Below, piece after piece: positions 35,887 through 47,244 of a DNA stretch of 64,000 nucleotides. The translations under genes and the position numbers were made by a program. The notes under the pieces were generated by a model. The model was not told where the DNA came from and made no database searches. It saw nothing but the letters and a program-made list of their open reading frames with translations. Every line of letters begins with the position of its first letter. Positions within the stretch are counted from its first letter, which is position 1. This stretch comes from Ophiodon elongatus (Eukaryota > Chordata > Actinopteri > Perciformes > Hexagrammidae), in contig JACSYO010001006.1 in the NCBI GenBank assembly GCA_016806645.1, forward strand, positions 454,001-518,000. Reading direction: 5' to 3'.

Positions 35887-38065
35887 AAAGCTTTCCATTT
35901 TGACAGATTTACCACTTGAAAGTCTTAGTTATCTATAAATCTTTAATCCTTAATTTCAGGCAGAAGTAGACAAAACCTGTCTGATCGTATTAAGCCACTG
36001 ACCGTCTCATTTCTCGTCTGAAATGTCACAAGCAGATCTAATCAGCTGTAGCTAGCTAGCTAAAATAAAGGACTTGGCTGAAAACTCTGTCTCCGTCTGA
36101 CTTTTCACTGTTTCCAGACTTTTAAAAGCAGAACCCTGTAAAAGGGTCTTAAATATGCACTTAAATGGGCTGCTAACTTGATATAATGATTCAGGCTAAA
36201 GCTAACTGTCCCAAAAAAGGGGGAGTGTGTCTGTGTTCCCAGGGTTCTTTTCCCTAGTTCAATATCCTCTGACTATGACACATTAAGTATACCTTTCAAA
36301 GAATTGTATATTCTAGGCAATGCTTTTTCCTGAGATCAAGTATTTAATGTATTTGTCCCTGGGTCAATATGTTGAAATCACCCACCTACAGCTCAAAGCC
36401 CACTGATGTCATACTTCTCAAAACCTTCGCCCTCAAATTTGCTGGCAGGACCGTGTTTCTTGACTTTAGACATTTGGTACCTTTGCAGTAGCTGAACGGT
36501 TAAACTCACCAGTTCATGATCCATGTAGAAGGCGTTGTTCTTGTGATGCAGTGCTGTTATTATAGTGCAGTATTATTAGTGGAAATGTAATGAAAGTGTT
36601 ATTTTTGTTTGAATATTACCATGTTTGGAAGTTTGGTCTAGGAAAACACACTTGGACAAGCAAACAAAAAGGGTTGGACTTCTGCTGTATTGCTCGTATT
36701 TCCGAGTGTTTAACATGTGTAAGGGAAAAGGTCTCTGAGAAAGAGAACTCGCTGATGAATTTTTCGCAAACGTAATGCTCCCCCCCCCCCAAAAAAAAAA
36801 CCTTGACCCTTGTTGGATTCTAAGCGTTCTCAACTGTAGTAAAGAGCTGAACAAGCCGCTAACGTCATTCTAAACTCTACTATAGTAGCATCTCGGCTCT
36901 CACAGTGGAAATGTGCATCCTGAATGGGTGTTTTTCTCATGTAACCTGTAACCCCACAAAATAATGTTGCTACTGATGTGCTGTTTGGGTTTTCAGCTAT
37001 GTGTATACAGTCAGTAAGCCAACAGATCATGCTACAGCAGGCAAAAACCCTGTTTTTGGTAAGGTGATAAGATGCCAATTCTCCCAGGCCCGTATCACTA
37101 CAAAAAGTACAGCATGAGAAAACCTTGTTTGGGAGACACGTTTTTTAATTTGTCCCCAATAGGCCACAGCTGAGCGTGGGAAGTATAGGCCGCTCCAGAC
37201 ACGCATGACAAGAGCTTTGAAAGCCAACAGAGACACTTCTTAACCGTTTAATCAGTTAAAATTCCTCTCTCGTGCCTTAACGCTGCACCATGTGCTGCAC
37301 TAACACTGGTACCATGTGCCCCATCAGTCTCCCGATAGCACACACAATAGAAGGTCTGCACAGAAACAGCAAAGTTGCACTAAACAGGAATGGTTTAAGG
37401 GTCTGGTGTTCCTCATTCTAACCACCTGCCCGGATTCGGTATCACTATTGCAATTTGTGAGGGAAAGTTGGCGGCGGCCAAAACAAATGCGGCCTTATCT
37501 CTACGGTGCAGAGGCGAGAGCAGTTGCACACAAAACATCCACACACAGGCAGAGATTAGAGGGGAGACAGTGCCTGGGCTTCCTATTATTAGAGCAGAGG
37601 TTTATGGTCGGAGAGAGCTGCAGGGACTCGCTGAGATTAAATTACGCAGACGGGGGGGGGAGGACATCAAATACAGGAGAAACTTCCCAGGCCCTGGAGA
37701 GAGTGATGGGGGTTCAGAACGAGTCGGGAATAGAGAGGGCGAGATATGGGAGCAGTGTGTGTGTGAGAGAGAGATGTATTACACCAAACCCATCTACGCT
37801 CGGTCATCTTCAAACACACCACCAGACGAGGCTTCACTGGAGTCATGCAGCCATGGAAACCGTACAAATATGCTTCTTCACAACGGGACCTCTGTGGATG
37901 TTCAAAGGCATAGATACCGACCAGTGGCTGGAATGTCATAGACGCAGTCTCTATAATGTCTTAAAGGCTAAAGGGTTGGTTCACCCGAGGTAAAAAGAAA
38001 AAAAGGCATATTTTCTCTTGAAAATGTTATGACTTTAATAGGTGTATGTCATATTGAAAGTGTGT
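35887..38065. other. Intergenic; long overlapping frames but no gene supported
   Basis: 37316-37993 and 37468-37941 are overlapping plus-strand frames of 225 and 157 codons, with another frame antisense. Their products have no recognisable domain, are not consistent with one another, and cross purine-rich GA and G runs. Confidence 0.5.
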
Positions 38066-38180
38066 TAGAACTGGGGCTGCAACGAACAATTACTTTCATG
38101 ATTGACGAACTTGTTATATTTTTGTTTTTCATGAATCAGTCAATAAAAATGTGAATAATTATTTTGTTTGTCCAACCAAT
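38066..38180 (+). repeat. Interspersed repeat R11 fragment
   Basis: Starts GGGGCTGCAACGAACAATTA, continues CTTTCATGATTGACGAAC and ends near AATAATTATTTTGTTTG. It resembles a common teleost repeat beginning GGGCTGCAACTAACGATTA. Confidence 0.5.
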
Positions 38181-40467
38181 GGTGAGGGGCAAATCCTCAC
38201 TTTAGAGGAGCTGGAGGCTGTGAATGTTTTTGATCGAATGAACATTAAATCGATGATGAACGTGTGTATTTGATTCTTTTACTAATTTTACTAATCAGCG
38301 CTAGACTTTTTGTTACCCCTGTGCCTCACTTGGGCTCTCCCACTATATCAGTACTCAACGTATCCTTGTACGACGGTTTGTTCGATATCTCGTGGAAAAA
38401 GTTATTTTCCGTGCGTTTTTCTTGCGCATGTCCAGCAACACGAGCGACTACTTGGTTAGCAGTACTTGGATTGGGTGGAAATAACTCCGGAAGCGGCGTT
38501 ACCCGAGTATGGAAGCTACCTGATAAATACGTCACCGACATTAACCGGGACTTTATCGCTCTTTCAACTACGTCACCTGTCCTGGCTCATACGTCTAAAT
38601 TGATTACAATGGAAATACAAAATACAGTGCATCACTTTCCGTAGGTACTGCTACAGTGTATGAGAGCAGCCTGCAGTATTTGTTATCAGATGATACTGTT
38701 AAATAGCACCTGACAGGCACAATGAATCCTTTTTCTTTTCTCAGCTTAATGGAAACACGAGAGATAAAAACAGACTGATAGCTAATGGCCTGAACGTCTA
38801 GCTGCAGCAGGGAGATCTGTGGAAACCATTGACACACATTACATTTATTTGCCTTTGGTGAATTGCTGGGCCCTAATTCATCAGCTTCCTTTCTGCTCCA
38901 GCAAGCCATTATCAGCATGGAAAAGGTGAAGGAGATGTGTTGTCATGGCTACATGGTTTGCCATCAGTGCAGTCAGAAAAAAACAAAAACATCTGTGTAT
39001 CTCCCTCCTTTGTCCCTGTCTTTTTTATCCACGCGTCTCTTTCTGTCGACCCCGCCTGGTTTCTTCCGGCTTCTCTTGGTGACTCAAGAGGGCAGGGTAC
39101 CCTTCATAGCTCTGGGGCAGGAACCCGCCTTCCTCAAAAGGGGTTTTCATTCCCCTTACGGGCGCTACGTCAGCACAGGCTATGATGCAGGTGCGAGGGG
39201 AAAGAATTTGTTCCAATGCCATATTAGCATACAAGTCGTCCCTGCTGTGAAGAGTCAGACACAGGTTGGCTGCTGGGAAGGGGGGGGGAGGGGTAGCATG
39301 AGAGGCGAGGATTCTCCTGCGATGACGCAGACACCCTGCAAGGGCTATTTTTAAACCTACTGAAGTGTGCAACACCCTTTCGGCACTGCAACCTTCAACT
39401 GCGCCTTCGAACCAAAACAAACAGAGACGGAGAGGCCCGCCGAGGAGCCATGAAAGTGCAATGGCAACAATGCATCTCGGCTCTTTCCTGTTTCTTTTTT
39501 TGTTCTCTCAAGCTCACGGAGCCACAATGAAATATGGATTACGGACTCCATATTGCTGAGACGTGGTGCTTTTAGATCGAATGATCGTCTGGCTTGGAAT
39601 AAGAATAGGGTCGAAATGGATGATCCCCACTAAAATGACTTGGCAGCACTTGAAAGCAGTGGCTGACTGAAGGTTCTGTCCTGGCCAAGCACAGCGCAGC
39701 TTGTATTCATCAAAGTCTCAGCTTCGGGTTTATCAGCGAATAACACAGACTGGATGGGGCTTTTTTTATATATATATCCTCTTCATCTTCCCCTCTCTCT
39801 GGTCTTTCTTTTTTTTGTCCCCCCCCCCACCCCTTTCAATCAAGTGAAATGTTGAGCTTCCTTGAATTGCAGATGCGCTCATGAATGGTGGTATCTCTGG
39901 CTCCAGGGCCTCTGAAAGGTCACCGCCTCACTGTACAGGCCAAACTCAATAACCAGGAACAGGTGCTAACCTCGCTACCTAACGTTCATGAGGGCAACAG
40001 CTCCGATCACAGGCTTAATATAGAAGCATGAAGGTCAAAACCTACCGGCACCTGTCCATGCTCAATGACAGAATGGAAAAAGGGTCATTTTCTTCATGAT
40101 TCACCTCTGGCCTACTGATCCAAAATCCTTATGTGCTATCAACTACGATCCAAAACATGCCGGATTTCCCTCCCAGTGCCTCTCTCTGTTCCCTGGCATT
40201 ATGCTAAAATACTTGGACCCATCTGTCTTTGCTGGAAGTGATAACTAGCGCTGCTCAAACACAACTGAGATGTATCATCTGCACTTTAGGATGACTCACT
40301 CCGGCTTGCCCTTTGCCTCGTAAACACTGTGTTTACAGCGCATCAGCCATTTGGATCCTCAAATAGAGGCTTAATATGAGTGCTTATTTGAAAAAGGGAA
40401 AAAATGTGCCAATGTGGCGACATAATTCAGCCTAATTCTTTCCATGGCCGTTTGTTTCAGTAATTGT
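38181..40467. other. Intergenic, no gene seen
   Basis: Frames at 38264-38644, 38863-39354 and 39025-39420 (minus) have no domain support. Confidence 0.45.
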
Positions 40468-41400
40468 AAGCAGCTTCATATTTAGTGTGCAGGCATGAGA
40501 TTGATATTAATCTTCTCATCCAACTCTCAGCAAGAAAGCCAGTGTTCTTAGATTCCCCCTTTCTGAATATTTCCAGTGGGTAATTTCAAGTTGTGCTATT
40601 TCAAAAACTTGATATCAAGTATCATTTTTAGGGTTCAGATTCAGACAGAAAATACAAAATGCTGCCCAATATTTGAAAAAGTATATTTAAATTTGTTCAC
40701 TTTCTTGCTGAGAAGATTGATGCATTTTGTACGTGACGTAGCTACAATCGGCAGCCAGTTAGCTTAGCTTGATACAAAGACTGGAAGAATGTGGAAAAAG
40801 CTGGCCTGCCTTTGTCCAAAGGTAACAAAATCCACTTATCATCATCCCTGAATCTTATATCTCGTTTGTTTAATTTGTACAAACACCAAAGGGTAAAAAC
40901 AACACACTTTAGAGGTACTGGTGGACACCTCTTAAGTGCTGTTATCAGCTGTTAGTTGTTGCAAGCTCCATTTTTATGCTAGGCTAAGCTAACCGTCTGC
41001 CTACTCCACCTTCATATTGATTGTAAAGACACGAGAGGGGCATCATTCTTCTCATCTATATCCATATAGTATAAGCATACTTTCCAAAATGTTGACATAT
41101 TCCTTTATATGGCAAAACACTGTAGTTAAAGTTCACAATTAAATATTCATTCTACTTATCACTGCCTTTCGTTGAAGCTCTAAATAGGTGCCGGTGATAG
41201 GATTTTGCTACCTTTAGACAGAGCCAGGCTAGCCGTTTCTCCATACATCCAGTCTTTATGCTAAGCTAAGCTAGCGGGCTGCTGACTATGGCTTCATATT
41301 TCTCATAAAGACTCGAGAGTGATATGAGTCTTTCGATCTAACTCACGGGAAAAGAAAGCAAATGAGCTGATTGTTCGATAATGTCGAATTTTGATTTCAT
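40468..41400 (+). repeat. Cluster of repeat family R8 copies
   Basis: Three adjacent copies or fragments: 40468-40545 (GCTTCATATTTAGTGTGC, CTTCTCATCCAACTCTCAGC), about 40735-41105 (TTTTTATGCTAGGCTAAGCT onward) and 41205-41400 (CCAGTCTTTATGCTAAGCT, AGCGGGCTGCTGACTATGG). The family resembles a teleost repeat with a TTTATGCTAAGCTAAGCTA core. A further copy is at 43375-43690. Confidence 0.6.
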
Positions 41401-42189
41401 CATGTAGTGATTAAATGTCACAATTAGGTATTCATCAAATTAAATGTGTTACGGCCCGTCTTTGTTTCCATGGGTATTCTTTGCAGCTGGGTAGTCACAT
41501 TACATGTAAACGCAGCGTTCCCCTCGGCTGAGAGAACACCCGTCAGACCAACACACGGGTCCTGCACTGTCGGGCGTGTGAGAGATACAGAATGATGAGG
41601 GCCTGCGTGTAATATGTGAAGCTGGTGTCAGGAATGTATCTCTCGGAGGCAAAGGGGGGAGAGCACGCTCTGGAACAGACAAGATGGAGTCTCAGCAAGG
41701 CAACACCCCACACCCTGGGAGTCTCCCAGCTGGTGTGACACCAGACCATCTGTGGGCCTGTTTATCCCAGAGAGCCGAGGTGGTCATGTGGAACGGTGTG
41801 TCTCTGTGTGTAAATACGTGCGTGTGTGCGTGAATGTGCTTTGAATATAGTTTACCACTCAGGCTGCAGGGCTTTACGAGACTTATTGAAAAGTGACAGT
41901 TTGCGATGAGGACTAAAATTGTTTATCTGGTACAGACTGAGCCAGTTAATTAGTAAACCTAGCCCCAGAAGGGACATAAATAATAATAATAATTATTATT
42001 ATAAATTATAATAATGAATTATAAATAATAAAGGGAAATAATCAAAGGTTGAAAAACAAAAAACAAAAGTACTTTTGCATACTTTTAAATTTTTGGTCTT
42101 TATGACAGCTATAGTAGCTTGTAAAATAGCAATAGGGAGGCACACAATGTATGAATTTACTGTCTGTCGTACCACAAGTGAGCTAGCTA

Positions 42190-43016
42190 GTGTACCCCGC
42201 AGCACTTAAGGCCCCAGAAAGACCATTGGGCATTGAAGCCAATTTCCACAGTGGCCATACCGTGTAATTACAATTGCTGGTACCGTCACAGGATGCTATT
42301 GTGTTTCCTTGGGGAAAGAGACGTCTAGAAATTAGCATATCTTTGTTTATTTTTTTAGGTAAACCAAATTCCCAGTATGAACACTTATCATTGGGTCCTA
42401 AAAGTTGTACATCCGTGGCCACTTCACCAGGAGGAGAGCGTGGCAGCTTCAGAGACGGACCTTGAGTTAGCGCCTGTAGCAACTCAAATACAGACGGAGC
42501 AAACCCGGGGGTCCCAGAGAGTTGTCCCAGCACTGGGTCTAACTGTGTAACAGCATCAACAGAAAGCAAGCTGATCCAGAGGGGAGTCAGGAGCAAACCT
42601 TCTGCTGCCGCCATTTCCATTTGCAACAGCCGCTGACTCGAGGTCAGTTTCCGGAGCTGCCGCTCTTTCTCCTCCTGACAAAGCCTCCAGGAGCTAGCTA
42701 GCTGATCCTTGCCTCATTTGCCATGTCTCTATACTTGAGGCCAATCTCAATCTCCATTGTTGCAATTGTTTACACGGTGCTCAACTGACCGAGTAATACA
42801 TCGACCTAAATGAAAAACTTCTGCGAGGTCGGTTTTGTCGGTACTTTTTTCTTTGTTTTTTCAACCTTGGATTCTTCCTCCCTCTCAATCTCCCTTTTTT
42901 TTGCCAGAACAATCTAAACTGAGACTTAGAATACTGTAAACACAATTCTGAGCTACACGTATCCTTCAGGCCATATGCAGTGTTTATTCTTTCAACAAGT
43001 TGCAGCACTTAAGGCC
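42190..43016 (+). repeat. Repeat R12 segment flanked by a 15-bp direct repeat
   Basis: GCAGCACTTAAGGCC occurs at 42199-42213 and again at 43002-43016. The interval starts with GGGCATTGAAGCCAATTTCC and CAGTGGCCATACCGTG, words I recognise from a dispersed teleost repeat. A 147-codon minus-strand frame (42183-42626) overlaps this repeat and is not treated as a gene. Confidence 0.45.
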
Positions 43017-43374
43017 TTATGGGAAGCCACGACTGTCAACACCTACATGATGATACAGGAACACAGACGCGGTAATTAACTAAGTACATTTACACCAGGG
43101 CTGTACTTCAAACATTGAGGTACTTGTGCTTTACGTGAGTATTTCCATTTTATGCTACTTTTATGCCACCATATCTATCTGACAGCCATATTTTTCAGAT
43201 TAAGGGTTTGCATAACAAATATATTATGAGCTTTTTATATACAGTGTATTTGAACCGTTGGTCCTCGACCTCTGTCTTGTGAGCCCTTTACAGAACGAGC
43301 AGGGTCTAGTTGCATTTTAGACTTGTCAAATATTAGAGAGGACCACAAAATCAATACAAATTTGAACATTTGGC

Positions 43375-43690
43375 TTATTTTTTCATATCTCATTTGTTTA
43401 ATTTGCCCAGACCGTGTGAAAACAACTCTGTCACAGTGAAAACAGCACATTAACCCAAGTTTTTGTACAAATTAAAAAACAAGATCCTAATAATTAATGG
43501 CGCTGGCAGTCAATTTATTTTAGCTTCAGACAGAGCGACAGTTTCCCGTCTTTATGCTAAGCTAGGCTAACCGGCTGATGACTCCAGCTTTCATATTTAC
43601 TGTGCTGTCGTTCTTGTTGTACATTCCTAGGCAAGAAAGCAAAGAGCATATACTTTGCAAAATGGTGAACTATTCCAATTAAATGGCCAC
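43375..43690 (+). repeat. Interspersed repeat family R8, further copy
   Basis: CATATCTCATTTGTTTAATT opens it. GTCTTTATGCTAAGCTAGGC, AACCGGCTGATGACTCCAGC and GGTGAACTATTCCAATTAAA follow. It lies about 1.1 kb beyond the 3' end of tob1. Confidence 0.6.
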
Positions 43691-44819
43691 ATTGTATTTA
43701 AATTTCACAATTAAACACTATTTAGTTCAGATTTTATGTCAAATTTATAATCTCACGAACCCAAAGATTTACTCTAGCTAGCTAACTGTGTTAAACATTC
43801 AAACAAGCACCAGGTCAACCAGTAAAATGAATCATGCTTTTCCTGTAGGCATCAGTATTAACCACCTAAAATAGGGTCAAGGACAGATCGCTACTTTAAA
43901 CTGATATTCCATATTGTTACATTATTGTACTGTTGTTCTAGCACAGGATGAGCGATGGTTCCACCACAACAGAAGTGGAACAGCGCTGTTGCTTAATACA
44001 GCCTTTCATGAGAACCCAACATCAGGATGACATAATGGTGCTATAAAGGGCACTTCAATATTTGGCATTGGGTCGGGTACTTAAGAAAATAAACACTCGT
44101 ATAATAAAGTCATTTATGAGCACCTTAAACAGGCTTTAGGTGTGTTTAGCCGGGGAGGTTTGCTCAGCCGTAATGACACCTGTGTGTACACAGCTAGTCT
44201 TTGACAAAGAAGGGAGGACGACTTGAACACACACAGCCTCCTCGGACCTTTTGAGTCATGCAGAGATGCAAATGTTAGAAAAGTCTTTGGTGACTCCAAA
44301 CATTGGTGAATGTTTTGCGCGTTCATTCCTTCTCGTGACCCCCAGGGCCATGAACGCCAACCGGTGGGACGTCGACACGCTCTCCCTCCCCCACCGGGAC
44401 AGGAATTGAGGCCTTCCTGAAACGTACCGCTCCGACACATGTCCACCCTGAAATAAACAAAGACGGGCTCAATGCTACGCGATGGTTCACGCTGCTAGTG
44501 AGTCAAATGGCTCTCTGCTCAGCTGTGAGGTCACATGGCTACGAGACAGTAACCCCCCCCACCCCCCCACCACAACCACCACCAAACCCTCAACTGATCC
44601 AAAGTTTACCATCGATAAGCATGGACAGACTGCACAGTCATGTCATTTTTTTTTTGGTTAACCTCAAGTCACCCTCATGACACAGTGGCAACTCCTATCA
44701 TGTGACCATCAATACGGTCATCTGCTCCGGCAGAGAGGATTGCCCAATGGCAAAGGTCTGCTACTGGTCAGATATTATAAAAGAATAAAACATGCAATAA
44801 AAAAAGTCCAGCTCTCCAC
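43691..44819. other. Intergenic downstream of tob1, no gene seen
   Basis: No exon-like frame. A C-rich tract lies at 44552-44575. Confidence 0.5.
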
Positions 44820-45809
44820 AGATCATGTTCAACTGGAGTTTATTTTATTAAAAAGACCAGGGTGCAAATATGAAATTAAAAAAAATAAAGACAAGCATAT
44901 CATTTTTAAGCATTTAATACAAACTTAACAATATAAACTATTTCAGTCCCTCTTGACATGTAAGACACTGACTCAAAATACTTTGTTATACCGTATTTTT
45001 TTTTATCAAGTATTGCACAATGTAGGTACAAAATTAATATTCATACGATTACATTTTGTCCATTGTATAGCAAAATCTTTTTAACCTCTTAACAGAAAAT
45101 ACAATTCATCTTTCAGAAAAAAGCAAATATTCCTACACTTGAATCCCACCACTAAAGGAATACTCTGTACACAATCTTGAGAATATTTGATGTACTTTTT
45201 TTATTTTATTTTTTTTTAAAGATGGGTTTCTTTAACAATTATCTTCTTAAAAAAAGAAAAAAAATAAGGAAAAGCTGCTGCAGCCATCACAGATCACTGG
45301 AGTAGTAAAAAGATATAAATGCAACACCATGTCATAGAAACAATATATACTCTGATATCTTACAAACTCTGTACTAAATTAAATTATACAATTAGAAAAA
45401 GACCAAGTAACCCCACTTAGTAGTGCCAATTCATAAAAACCAGCCTTGTCTTACCACCTGTAAAATACTGTAAGAGGCCAAAACTTGAAGCTTGTATTTT
45501 TTTATTTATTTTTTTGTAATTTTTTGGAGTATTTTCTCAACATGGTAAAAAATTTTGTGCTTGGTTGGCAAAAAGGAAAGAAAAACAACGATGCATGTTG
45601 AATTGAAGTAACCAAGCTTGGATGTGTTTGTACAAGCTTTAGTAGAAACAAACTCAAGGGGCACAGTAAAACACCCTTGGGCACATGCGCTTGACTGACT
45701 AGACACTATATCCTTGAAAGTCCAGGTTTTTTTTTTCATCTAAGTGTGCGTTTTGTTTTTCCTTCTCTTTGAGCCACCATCATTCATAAATAACATCGTT
45801 GTGATGAGT
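44820..45809 (-). other. tob1: tob1 3' UTR with tandem poly(A) signals
   Basis: About 1 kb of AT-rich sequence follows the stop codon. Read on the minus strand, two overlapping AATAAA hexamers sit at 44839-44849, which puts cleavage near 44.82 kb. Further AATAAA matches around 45.2 kb and 45.5 kb could give shorter isoforms. Several ATTTA pentamers on the minus strand (for example near 45.31, 45.38 and 45.79 kb) resemble the AU-rich instability elements expected of an immediate-early-type mRNA. The exact end is inferred. Confidence 0.6.
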
Positions 45810-46841
45810 TTAGTTAGCCATGACCGGCTGGAATTGCTGGTTAGAATACTGCATGTTGCTCAGACTGAAGTTGAGGCCATCCATGAGGGACTTGTCGTTG
45901 AGGCTTCCGTAGGCCGCGAACACGTCAAAGGCATTGTTGTACGGCAGGGGGCCGAGACCCAGGGAGCCCTCCCCGGGGAACACGGCTCCAGGGCTGGCCT
46001 GACCCTGGAGGCTGGGGAACACAAACTCCTTGGCGTTAGGGGAGAGAGCGGAGGCCTTCTGCTGCTGGCCCAGCGCGTACAGCGAGTGCATGGAGGTGGA
46101 GATGGCTTTCTGCTTCAGTAGGGTGTTGACATTCAGACCCAAGTTACTGGTGGGGGAGGTGCGGGCCACCTTGCTGCTACTGCCGCTGTTGTTGTTGTTG
46201 TTGGTGGTGGTGGCGGCTGCGGTGGCAGTGTTGTTGTTGTTGCCACGGCCGCTGCTCTTCATCTTTGTGGAGCCGAATTTGGTGGCAGCAAAGGTGGCAG
46301 TGGTGAAGGTTAAGGGCTGGGTGGAGCGAGGCATGAAGGAGGGGCTCACAGCAGCAGATTGTCCGAAAGGAGGCGAGGGGGAGCTGGACTCGGAGGAAGC
46401 CCCGACGGGGTCGCTGATTGGCATGAAGACCTGGGCCTCGGGGTTAAAGCTGTTCTTGATCTCCTTGTCCAGCTCCGACCCGTTCTCATTGTTATCGTCC
46501 ACATAAAGCACCTTGACCGGTCCCTTCTCCCCAATCTGGTAGGACACCTCAAACGGGTCGATCCACACACTAAGGTCCTGAGGGAGATTATTCCGGACGT
46601 CTTCGATGTCCAGCCCGCTCTCTTTGGCCGCCTGCTCCACCACAGGGTCCACCTTCTCCCCTACGTGGATGCACCTGAACCCTGAACCTTTGTATGGCTT
46701 ATCCGGATACCAGTGGCCTTCATATTTCTTCTTCAGCTGCCTCTCGAGTTCTTCGCCGAAGATATTCACACGTCGCCGAGGGAGTTTGTTGTACAAATAG
46801 GAAATAATAAAGTTGAGTGCTACTTGAATTTCAAGCTGCAT
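45810..46841 (-). CDS. tob1: Tob1, BTG/Tob-family antiproliferative adaptor
   Basis: A 343-residue protein from an ATG, intact and uninterrupted in one exon, as is usual for Tob genes. Residues 1-115 form the BTG/Tob domain: a basic nuclear-localisation segment at about 22-39, box A around 50-77 and box B around 86-113. Trp93 lies in the VWIDPF motif that contacts the CNOT7/8 (CAF1) deadenylase in the family. Two PAM2 motifs for the poly(A)-binding protein MLLE domain are visible at about 130-141 (NPEAQVFMP) and 265-276 (LSPNAKEFVFP). Ser-Pro sites at 154, 156 and 166 match the ERK-target cluster of mammalian Tob1. The C-terminal 30 residues are almost identical to human TOB1 as I recall it. 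Family role: bridging CCR4-NOT to PABP-bound mRNA to speed deadenylation, and restraining proliferation and Smad or beta-catenin signalling. Oddities: an Asn/Thr/Ala-rich insert at 201-218, and no Gln/Pro tract like that of the mammalian protein. The tob1a or tob1b paralogue cannot be assigned from one locus. Confidence 0.97.
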   Translation of the reverse strand: MQLEIQVALNFIISYLYNKLPRRRVNIFGEELERQLKKKYEGHWYPDKPYKGSGFRCIHVGEKVDPVVEQAAKESGLDIEDVRNNLPQDLSVWIDPFEVSYQIGEKGPVKVLYVDDNNENGSELDKEIKNSFNPEAQVFMPISDPVGASSESSSPSPPFGQSAAVSPSFMPRSTQPLTFTTATFAATKFGSTKMKSSGRGNNNNTATAAATTTNNNNNSGSSSKVARTSPTSNLGLNVNTLLKQKAISTSMHSLYALGQQQKASALSPNAKEFVFPSLQGQASPGAVFPGEGSLGLGPLPYNNAFDVFAAYGSLNDKSLMDGLNFSLSNMQYSNQQFQPVMAN

Positions 46842-47017
46842 AGCTGCTTCAGAGGCGAGGCGATTCTTTTTTTTTCTCCAGTCACAAGAGTTGCTTTTTC
46901 TGAGCGTCGCTAAAAAACCTCCACGGCAGCAGTGATCAGATTAATGGAAAAAACAAAAACTGAGTGCTTGTTGCCAAAAAATAATATCCTTCCTGCAACA
47001 GGGTTAGGGTTAAGATC
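46842..47017 (-). other. tob1: tob1 5' UTR part of the coding exon, with splice acceptor
   Basis: On the minus strand a pyrimidine-rich tract (TTTCCTCTTTTTGCTCCGTTTCAG) split as TTTCCTCTTTTT then GCTCCGTTTCAG ends in AG at 47019-47018, giving exon start 47017. Vertebrate Tob genes usually have a non-coding first exon spliced to one exon carrying the whole coding sequence, and this layout fits. The leader is about 176 nt before the ATG. Confidence 0.65.
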
Positions 47018-47218
47018 CTGAAACGGAGCAAAAAGAGGAAAGCATTTAGTAGATGAAGCTATGTGGAGTATAAGCAAAATAAATAAAATAAAGATCAAAT
47101 TCCATATCAAAACTAAATCATCATTATGCTCAATGACGTTTCATCTGTGTTAGCTTATGATAACTCTATTCTCTCCCCTCTCCACAGCAGTGCTGCGTCT
47201 CAGCTGTACAACACACAG

Positions 47219-47244
47219 CTATAAATACGCAGGCCACTGACTCA
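47219..47244. promoter_or_regulatory. TATA plus AP-1 module within the proposed tob1 intron
   Basis: CTATAAATA at 47219-47227 is followed 11 bp later by TGACTCA at 47238-47244, a perfect AP-1 heptamer. On the minus strand the AP-1 site precedes a TATTTATAG element and then the tob1 coding exon. The pair could be an alternative tob1 promoter or an intronic enhancer. No clear minus-strand donor follows within 100 bp. Confidence 0.3.

Noticed and set aside
37316..37993. 225-codon plus-strand frame, with overlapping 157- and 90-codon frames
   Set aside because: No domain, no splice or poly(A) context. It passes through GA and G runs, and the overlapping frames on both strands indicate stop-poor composition and not coding.
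42183..42626. 147-codon minus-strand frame
   Set aside because: Overlaps a dispersed repeat (R12) and has no known domain.
46030..46506. 158-, 125- and 108-codon plus-strand frames across 45.74-46.69 kb
   Set aside because: Antisense shadows of the tob1 coding sequence.
47001..47014. Telomere-like GGGTTAGGGTTA in the tob1 leader
   Set aside because: Only about two units, too short to call an interstitial telomere.
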